Of a stretch of DNA of 10,001 nucleotides, positions 5,855 to 10,001 are shown piece by piece. The stretch is from a bacterium (GTDB lineage Bacteria > Babelota > Babeliae > Babelales > Chromulinivoraceae). The stretch is from positions 1 to 10,001 of the forward strand of contig CANCGK010000028.1 in NCBI GenBank assembly GCA_947377595.1. The letters run 5' to 3'. Position 1 is the first letter of the stretch. Each line of letters begins with the position of its first letter. The notes beneath the pieces are model-generated. The model ran no database searches, was not told the origin of the DNA, and saw nothing but the letters and a program-made list of their open reading frames with translations. Both the position numbers and the translations under genes were made by a program.

Positions 5855-5938
5855 TGTAAATATTTGAGATGCATGAATTTCCATACCAAAAACAGGCGCA
5901 GAGAAAGCAAACAATGCAAACAATGCTAATTTTTTCAT
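5576..5938 (-). CDS. Small secreted protein, intact member of the duplicated pair
   Basis: The product has 120 residues. Its signal peptide is MKKLALFALFAFSAPVFG (1-18) with a good cleavage site after FGM or FG. The mature protein of about 100 residues has one cysteine, in RRCFVIKVVPG, and a strand-like core (CFVIKVVPGHNPKYFIVGHT). A low-complexity PSAAASASEANFG stretch (91-103) and a basic-acidic tail, FDRETLRKAFGGSEK, follow. I recognise no family. The ribosome-binding site GAAGGA lies 9 bases before the ATG. It is 31 bp downstream of the gene ending at 5970 on the same strand and followed by a terminator, so the two small secreted proteins may form one unit. A start-less copy is at 2790-3071. 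The duplication suggests a gene family under turnover, as is common for secreted proteins of host-associated bacteria. Confidence 0.8.
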   Translation of the reverse strand: MKKLALFALFAFSAPVFGMEIHASQIFTLAGNIAYKRFEGPRDVQDAREFLDISNKRRCFVIKVVPGHNPKYFIVGHTQPLWLDESTFREPSAAASASEANFGAGFDRETLRKAFGGSEK

Positions 5939-5969
5939 TTTTTTAATCCTTCATAAAAATATAAAATAT

Positions 5970-6227
5970 CTATCTACCTTGCAGCATCACTACAAAATTT
6001 GAAAGCTGCTCGTTGCATTCATTACGTTTTTGCTCATTATTACCTGCACCAACTAAACATTTTTCATGTTGCTTTAAAAGCATTTTATTATGAGCTTTTA
6101 AAACCTTTTGATTAACCGCTTGATTGACCTCATGAAAATGATCTGTACGCTCAATAACAGGAACAAAACTAGACATAACAACACAAGAAAAACTCAACAA
6201 CAGTAATAATAATTTTGTAGCATGCAT
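5970..6227 (-). CDS. Small secreted helical protein of unknown function
   Basis: The product has 85 residues. The signal peptide is MHATKLLLLLLSFSCVVMSS (1-20). The cysteine in SFSC does not fit a lipobox, because phenylalanine sits at -2. The mature part (FVPVIERTDHFHEVNQAV and on) is charged and helical, with two cysteines (EKCLVG and RNECNEQL) spaced 16 residues apart that could form a disulfide in a helical hairpin. No family is recognised. The start is the ATG at 6225-6227 with AAGG upstream. A longer in-frame start at 6305 would put coding sequence across the tRNA terminator hairpin and bury the signal peptide, so it is rejected. A TATAAT (complement of 6283-6288) that overlaps this hairpin may be its -10 box. 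The next gene follows after 31 bp. Confidence 0.75.
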   Translation of the reverse strand: MHATKLLLLLLSFSCVVMSSFVPVIERTDHFHEVNQAVNQKVLKAHNKMLLKQHEKCLVGAGNNEQKRNECNEQLSNFVVMLQGR

Positions 6228-6253
6228 AACTAACCTTTTTTGAAAATTAAGAT

Positions 6254-6285
6254 AAAAAAATGAATAGACATAACATCTATTCATT
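6254..6285 (-). terminator. Terminator of the tRNA operon
   Basis: A perfect 10-bp stem (arms 6259-6268 and 6276-6285, AATGAATAGA/TCTATTCATT) with a 7-base loop is followed on the minus strand by a run of T (complement of 6254-6260). It lies 36 bp after the end of tRNA-Asp. Confidence 0.85.
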
Positions 6286-6320
6286 ATAATTTTAGAAAAA
6301 AGCATTGAATAAATAAAAAG

Positions 6321-6398
6321 TGGCGGAGCTGACGGGACTCGAACCCGCGACCTTTCGCGTGACAGGCGAACGCTCTAACCAAACTGAGCTACAGCTCC
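6321..6398 (-). tRNA. tRNA-Asp (GTC)
   Basis: The cloverleaf reads well on the minus strand: acceptor GGAGCTG/CAGCTCC, D-arm with AGCTCAG, anticodon loop CTGTCAC giving GTC, T-arm GGTTCGAGTCC, discriminator G, and an encoded CCA (complement of 6321-6323). The length is 78 bases with CCA. It is the last gene of a three-tRNA operon. Confidence 0.97.
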
Positions 6399-6487
6399 AC
6401 TTACATTTATAATTCTAAGATAATAAATTTAATATACATATAAATATATAGTAAATTTAAGAAATTTGAAGTGAATATTGAATTTAA

Positions 6488-6563
6488 TGGCTCCTCGAGC
6501 TGGACTCGAACCAGCGACCTAACGATTAACAGTCGTGCGCTCTACCAACTGAGCTATCGAGGA
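6488..6563 (-). tRNA. tRNA-Asn (GTT)
   Basis: The minus strand shows acceptor TCCTCGA/TCGAGGA, D-arm AGCTCAGTTGGTAGAGC, anticodon loop CTGTTAA giving GTT, T-arm GGTTCGAGTCC, discriminator G and encoded CCA (complement of 6488-6490). It is 76 bases long. It is the second tRNA of the operon, 78 bases after tRNA-Val and 89 before tRNA-Asp. Confidence 0.97.
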
Positions 6564-6641
6564 ACACAATTTTTAATACAAGTATATATCAAATTATATT
6601 TAGAGGTGCTTTATATAAAAACCTATCATTTACTGAGTAAA

Positions 6642-6717
6642 TGGTGGGCGGTACAGGATTCGAACCTGTGACCCCCAGTTTGTAAGACTGATGCTCTACC
6701 AGCTGAGCTAACCGCCC
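6642..6717 (-). tRNA. tRNA-Val (TAC)
   Basis: The minus strand shows acceptor GGGCGGT/ACCGCCC, D-arm AGCTCAGCTGGTAGAGC, anticodon loop CTTACAA giving TAC, T-arm GGTTCGAATCC, discriminator A and encoded CCA (complement of 6642-6644). It is 76 bases long and the first tRNA after the promoter. Confidence 0.97.
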
Positions 6718-6733
6718 CTAAATACATTTCATT

Positions 6734-6757
6734 TTGTCTGATGCATTTACCAGACAA
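6734..6757 (-). repeat. Short hairpin at the start of the tRNA transcript
   Basis: TTGTCTG and CAGACAA form a perfect 7-bp stem around 10 bases. With the predicted start near 6756 it would be the 5' end of the primary tRNA transcript. It has no T run, so it is not a terminator. It may protect the 5' end or guide leader removal, or may be chance. Confidence 0.4.
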
Positions 6758-6762
6758 GTAAA

Positions 6763-6791
6763 ATCATATAACATCTATTTCAAAATGTCAA
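6763..6791 (-). promoter_or_regulatory. Sigma-70-type promoter of the tRNA operon
   Basis: On the minus strand a perfect TTGACA (complement of 6786-6791) is followed after exactly 17 bp by TATGAT (complement of 6763-6768, five of six). Start of transcription is expected near 6756, about 39 bases before tRNA-Val. This is the best promoter in the window and fits a strongly expressed stable-RNA operon. Confidence 0.8.
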
Positions 6792-6814
6792 AAAATTTTT
6801 TAAAAAATAATTAC

Positions 6815-6842
6815 TTTGCAAAAAAATCAAATATTCTATACT
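6815..6842 (+). promoter_or_regulatory. Candidate promoter of the S49 peptidase gene pair
   Basis: TATACT at 6837-6842 (five of six) is preceded by TTTGCA/TTGCAA at 6815-6821 with 15-16 bp between, a weak -35. It lies about 36 bases before the ATG at 6878 and points away from the tRNA promoter. No ribosome-binding site is visible before the ATG, so the leader would be short and unstructured. Confidence 0.45.
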
Positions 6843-6877
6843 AAATACCATCTATTATTCCTTATCCAAACAATACC

Positions 6878-7816
6878 ATGTCTAAAATTAATGATTATCT
6901 GAAAACTGCAATATTATGCTTTATTTGCATACAAGTAGCTCCCATAGCATTGAAATCTTTACGCTACCAATTGAATACAAATCTTGAGACAAAAAACAAG
7001 ATCGGATCTATATACATAACAGATTCTATAGAAAATTCATCAAAATATAGAAAATATCTGACTGATTACTTTCAAGATCATTCTATCAAAGCGATACTTC
7101 TTTGTATAGAATCTGGCGGAGGTGCTGCTGGATCGTGTCAAGCATTAGCTTTTGATATTGAAAATTTAAAAAAAGAATACCCAAAACCTATCGTTACCTA
7201 CACCGAAAACATGTGTGCATCCGGTGCTTATGAAATTGCAGCAGCAACAGATTATATTGTTGCAACTGGCTCTGCAATTATTGGCAGCATTGGAGCTCGC
7301 ATGATGCCAATTTTTAAACTACAAGAATTATTACAACAATATCATATCAGTTGCGAAGAAATTACAACTGGATCATGTAAAAATGCTTTAAGTAATTTTC
7401 ATCCATTAACTCCCGAACAACGTCTCATGTTGCAAGCCTTAACCGACAATACCTATCAACAATTATCAAAAGAAATTGCTTGCAAACGTCACTTGCAACT
7501 CAATAAAATCGAACAATGGGGTTGTGGAAAAGTTTTTACTGGTCTGCAAGCATATGATTTAAAATTGGTTGATGCTATTGGATCAAAAACTACTGCGATT
7601 AATTTAATTAAAAAAAACATTATCCCTTCTGACCGTCAAATAGAATGGATAACTCCTTCAACTCGTCATTCATTTTTTGGATTATTAACCAATGATGATG
7701 AATTCGATGAAAATAATTTTGTACAAACATCATATTCATGGGATTCATGCTTTCATTCATTTTTCAAACAATTGCACATTTTTTTTAACACTTTACATAA
7801 CGAAAGCATTTCATGA
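6878..7816 (+). CDS. sppA: SppA-like signal peptide peptidase (S49 family serine protease)
   Basis: S49 peptidases sit in the cytoplasmic membrane facing outward and degrade cleaved signal peptides and misfolded membrane segments, using a Ser/Lys pair. This 312-residue protein has one N-terminal membrane segment (about residues 8-27). The core follows: IKAILLCIESGGGAAGS (70-86) matches the IDSPGG region, NMCASGAYEIAAATDYIVA (111-129) holds the nucleophile S115, and GSAIIGSIGA (131-140) is the usual GSIG loop. TTGSCKNALSNFHPLTPEQR (163-182) puts the general base at K168. The GLQAYDLKLVDAIGS segment (222-236) ends the domain. Length fits the short, single-domain type. Residues from about 262 on form an acidic then aromatic tail not typical of the family. 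Its stop overlaps the next gene's start (ATGA). Some members cut other exported proteins, so the symbol is by family only. Confidence 0.85.
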   Translation: MSKINDYLKTAILCFICIQVAPIALKSLRYQLNTNLETKNKIGSIYITDSIENSSKYRKYLTDYFQDHSIKAILLCIESGGGAAGSCQALAFDIENLKKEYPKPIVTYTENMCASGAYEIAAATDYIVATGSAIIGSIGARMMPIFKLQELLQQYHISCEEITTGSCKNALSNFHPLTPEQRLMLQALTDNTYQQLSKEIACKRHLQLNKIEQWGCGKVFTGLQAYDLKLVDAIGSKTTAINLIKKNIIPSDRQIEWITPSTRHSFFGLLTNDDEFDENNFVQTSYSWDSCFHSFFKQLHIFFNTLHNESIS

Positions 7817-8160
7817 AAAAATATATCTTACCAACTTTGCTCATGACAAGTTCTATAATTTTGCCTATGCAAGATCAACAAAAAAAACAATGTCCTATCC
7901 TTTCTGGCAAAGCAATCATAAAAAATGGCCACTCTAATATGTTTATAGGTTGCGCAAACCTACTTCCATTATTCACTTCACCTTCTCCTATAAATTTTGC
8001 TCAAGGAGCTATTGGCGCAGGACAAATAAGTATTGGTCTTGTACAAGTTACGACTGGCAATATGGTCAAAGATATTTCAGAAAATCCAAGAGAAATTATA
8101 GGATTAGCTACAATTGGTGCCATGATGTTCACAATTTCACAGTATGATCCTAAAAATTAA
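7813..8160 (+). CDS. Small exported protein coupled to the S49 peptidase gene
   Basis: The 115-residue product is not recognised. It starts at an ATG inside the previous stop (ATGA), implying translational coupling; no separate ribosome-binding site is needed. The N-terminus MKKYILPTLLMTSSIILPMQ looks like a signal peptide. After a polar stretch with two cysteines (KKQCPIL and FIGCANLL) comes a Gly/Ala/Ile-rich segment, FAQGAIGAGQISIGLVQVTTG (about 62-82), and a second hydrophobic one, IIGLATIGAMMFTIS (about 94-108), so it may lie in or against a membrane. The tight link suggests it helps, or is a substrate of, the peptidase; this is inference. Its stop codon overlaps the mreC stop on the other strand. 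Confidence 0.7.
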   Translation: MKKYILPTLLMTSSIILPMQDQQKKQCPILSGKAIIKNGHSNMFIGCANLLPLFTSPSPINFAQGAIGAGQISIGLVQVTTGNMVKDISENPREIIGLATIGAMMFTISQYDPKN

Positions 8161-8954
8161 GCTGCGATAAGATAAAAATAATCCAACTGCTCAAGATTAA
8201 TGAGTGGTTGGATTGTTACATGATAGGCAACATCATGAACATTAAAATCAATAATTGATCCGATTGCAAATCCTTGAGGATACACAAGTCCTTGTCCTGT
8301 TGATATCAACATATCACCTACCATTAATTTTTCATAATGAGGCACAAATTCTAAAGTTGATCGAAAACTATTGTTACCTTGATAAACACCAACTGTTTTA
8401 GTCTGCGCACAAGAAATAGCAACCTTACAACGCTTATCGGTAATAAAAGCAACTTTGCTATGCAAAGCATCAACATGAATAACACGACCTACAATATTAT
8501 TTTTATATACTGCAATCATATTTAATTGAACTCCATGCTGTAAACCTGCATCAATCCAACAAATATGCCCAAGGTCATCAAATGATTTCATCATTATTTG
8601 AACTAATTTCTTATCAGCAACATCATATTTTTTCTCAAAACTACGAGCTTCTTGTGATCTATTTTCAAAATCAATCGTTGTACGCAAAGCTATAACTTCA
8701 GCACGCAATGTATCATTTTGATCAACTAAATCATCAATACGAGTATGTAAATCTTGCACATTTGACTGTTGTAAAAAAAAATTACGAATTGGAGCAGTTA
8801 AAAACATCTGTATTTTCATACAAGGATATAAAAGATACGAGCTTGTTATTTCCGCCACGCCTGGAGAAAAAAAGAACAATCGATTCATCATAAAAAAAGA
8901 AAGAAAAATAAAAAAAATACGAATCAGCCAATCTTTTAAACTTATCTGCTCCAT
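8157..8954 (-). CDS. mreC: Rod shape-determining protein MreC
   Basis: MreC links the MreB cytoskeleton to the periplasmic peptidoglycan machinery in rod-shaped bacteria. This 265-residue protein has the family layout: a short cytoplasmic start, one membrane helix (about 9-29), a coiled coil (about 65-100, with LHTRIDDLVDQNDTLRAEVI), then the beta domain with CWIDAGLQHGVQLNM (132-146), NNIVGRVIHV (152-161), SKVAFITD (166-173) and GDMLISTGQGLVYPQGFAIG (213-232). Length is normal. Of three in-frame starts, the ATG at 8952-8954 was chosen because it gives the usual short N-region and has AAAGTAG upstream; an ATG at 8969 and a TTG at 8981 are alternatives. mreB, mreD and other usual partners are not adjacent, so the gene stands alone between the dusB terminator and a convergent operon. 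No terminator follows its stop. Weak promoter elements lie just upstream. Confidence 0.9.
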   Translation of the reverse strand: MEQISLKDWLIRIFFIFLSFFMMNRLFFFSPGVAEITSSYLLYPCMKIQMFLTAPIRNFFLQQSNVQDLHTRIDDLVDQNDTLRAEVIALRTTIDFENRSQEARSFEKKYDVADKKLVQIMMKSFDDLGHICWIDAGLQHGVQLNMIAVYKNNIVGRVIHVDALHSKVAFITDKRCKVAISCAQTKTVGVYQGNNSFRSTLEFVPHYEKLMVGDMLISTGQGLVYPQGFAIGSIIDFNVHDVAYHVTIQPLINLEQLDYFYLIAA

Positions 8955-9039
8955 AGATACTACTTTCATGATGCATAACAATAAAAAAATAAGAATTTTT
9001 GTTCAAACTAAAAAAGCCTCTATAATTTTATGTAAAACT

Positions 9040-9080
9040 AAAAAAATCCGCTACATAATATTTATATCATGAAGCGGATC
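9040..9080 (-). terminator. Terminator after dusB
   Basis: On the minus strand ATCCGCTTCAT pairs with ATGTAGCGGAT (arms 9069-9079 and 9046-9056, one T-T mismatch) and is followed by a T run (complement of 9041-9046). It lies 27 bp after the dusB stop and separates dusB from mreC. The opposite strand also carries a T-poor tail, so it works mainly for dusB. Confidence 0.85.
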
Positions 9081-9106
9081 TAAAAAATCATAAAGTTATT
9101 ATATTT

Positions 9107-10001
9107 TTATTCTTTACCTAAAAAGTCAATCAACCCTTGCACAACTTGTTCTGGTGTTGTTGCAACAACAAGTCTCGAACGCATTGCTGAAGCTTCAGGA
9201 TGACCTTTGATATAAAAAGGTAAATGCTTACGAAAACAATACAAACCTTTTATGCCATAATGATCGAGCATTAATTGTAAATGTTTTAAAGCAACTTCAA
9301 GCAAAAGCTTTGATGAGACATGATATTCTCGACCTGCTGCATTTTCGGCCATTTCATGTAATTTCCAAGGCTTTGCCCACATACCACGACCAATTAAAAA
9401 TCCATCCACTCCCGTACGATCATATGTCATCTGAGCTGTTTTAAAATTTACCACATTACCAGAAAATATAACGGGAATTTGTAAAGCTTTTTTTACATCT
9501 GCAGCGATTTGATAATCTGGCATACCGGTAAATTTTTGAGTTTGCAATCGAGGATGAATCGCTAAAGCATCTGCACCACAATCTTGAATAAGCTTTGCAA
9601 TATCAAGAGCATTTTTTTCTTTAAATCCAGCACGAATCTTAACCGTAAACGGAATATCTAAACAAGCTCTAAAACGCTTTAAAATTGTTTCGAGTTGATC
9701 TGGATGAGCCATCAAAGCCGATCCGCAACACGATGATATAACATTTTTTGCAGGACACCCAACATTCAAATCAATAATATCAACACCGGCTGCAACAATT
9801 TTTTCGCAAGCGGCTTGAATGCAATCGTCCGAACTAGCCGAAACTTGAAAACTTAATGGTCTTTCCATTTGCTCAAAAGTTAAAGCTAATTTCCCACCGA
9901 TAGGAGTTAAAATTGATCGAACGTGACGCATCTCAGTATACAAAAGTTCTCGTTTTGAAAACTGCCGTACAAGCTGCCTAAAGGGAGAATCGGTGATACC
10001 A
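9107..10001 (-). CDS. dusB: tRNA-dihydrouridine synthase, DusB type, start beyond the right edge
   Basis: Dus enzymes use FMN and NADPH to reduce uridines in the tRNA D-loop in the cytoplasm. The frame is open to the window edge, so the ATG at 9941-9943 (MYTEM) is internal. The edge codes GITDSPFRQLVRQF, which is the FMN-site start APMAGxTDxPFRxL of the family with its first residues lost. Other motifs: IIDLNVGCPAKNV with the catalytic cysteine of GCP, then CCGSALM; FTVKIRAGF; LAIHPRLQTQKFTGMPDY (usually HGRTxxQxYxGxADW, here H-P-R); VIFSGNVVN; GFLIGRGMWAKPW; and the C-terminal FRKHLPFYIKGHPEASAMR helical domain. About 298 codons are visible, so roughly 15-25 are missing. Dus paralogues are hard to separate by eye; DusB is the best fit because of the KH/YIKG tail. 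Confidence 0.9.
   Translation of the reverse strand, partial: GITDSPFRQLVRQFSKRELLYTEMRHVRSILTPIGGKLALTFEQMERPLSFQVSASSDDCIQAACEKIVAAGVDIIDLNVGCPAKNVISSCCGSALMAHPDQLETILKRFRACLDIPFTVKIRAGFKEKNALDIAKLIQDCGADALAIHPRLQTQKFTGMPDYQIAADVKKALQIPVIFSGNVVNFKTAQMTYDRTGVDGFLIGRGMWAKPWKLHEMAENAAGREYHVSSKLLLEVALKHLQLMLDHYGIKGLYCFRKHLPFYIKGHPEASAMRSRLVVATTPEQVVQGLIDFLGKE

Noticed and set aside
5568..5867. 99-codon plus-strand frame
   Set aside because: It is antisense to the small secreted-protein gene, which has a signal peptide, ribosome-binding site and terminator; the plus-strand frame has none.
6471..6671. 66-codon plus-strand frame
   Set aside because: It is read across tRNA-Asn and tRNA-Val on the opposite strand; its SSSWTRTSDLT stretch is simply antisense tRNA sequence.
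7692..8147. Two plus-strand frames (7692-7937 and 7950-8147) in other phases
   Set aside because: They overlap the S49 peptidase gene and its coupled partner, which have family motifs or a signal peptide; the alternatives do not.
8708..9006. Two frames overlapping the mreC start region on either strand
   Set aside because: Both are shadows of the MreC membrane helix and coiled coil; their composition is explained by AT-rich codons read out of phase.
1..10001. CRISPR array, rRNA, riboswitch, toxin-antitoxin pair or prophage genes
   Set aside because: No regularly spaced repeats, rRNA segments, known riboswitch cores or phage structural genes were recognised on either strand.

Overview
The window is AT-rich (by eye about one third G+C) bacterial DNA. 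Most genes start with a short Met-Lys-Lys signal peptide, and small secreted proteins of unknown function sit beside an ankyrin-repeat protein, an exported zinc-peptidase homologue and an IS30 remnant. With MreC, DusB and an SppA-type peptidase, this looks like a reduced, host-associated Gram-negative bacterium. A member of Candidatus Dependentiae (TM6/Babeliales), which live inside protists, fits best. That assignment is an inference from gene style, since no rRNA or other marker gene is present.

Bases 1-2655 (all minus strand): the first 38 codons of an exported protein; a gene-free stretch with two copies of a palindrome; a two-gene unit of an unknown exported protein followed by an outer-membrane beta-barrel-like protein, closed by a strong terminator; and a secreted ankyrin-repeat protein with its own terminator.

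Bases 2696-5938: a rearranged island. A segment of about 376 bp carrying a terminator and a small secreted-protein gene is present twice in the same orientation, at about 94% identity by hand count. The right copy is intact. The left copy has lost its start codon and signal peptide. Between the copies lie a secreted M41 (FtsH-like) peptidase homologue with an HExxH site and a C-terminal calmodulin-type IQ motif, then an IS30-family transposase gene broken by an internal deletion and a frameshift. The M41/IQ protein is the most interesting item in the window and a good effector candidate.

Bases 5970-6842: a further small secreted protein, then a minus-strand tRNA operon in transcription order Val(TAC), Asn(GTT), Asp(GTC), with a recognisable promoter (TTGACA, 17 bp, TATGAT) and terminator. 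All three tRNAs encode CCA.

Bases 6878-10001: a plus-strand pair, an SppA-like S49 peptidase coupled by an ATGA overlap to a small exported protein. This pair converges on mreC so tightly that the two stop codons share the bases TTAA. Upstream of mreC are the dusB terminator and dusB itself, which runs off the right edge without its first residues.

Functionally the window mixes core genes (cell shape, tRNA modification, tRNAs, envelope proteolysis) with envelope or secreted proteins that probably act at the host interface. Function calls rest on motifs read by eye.
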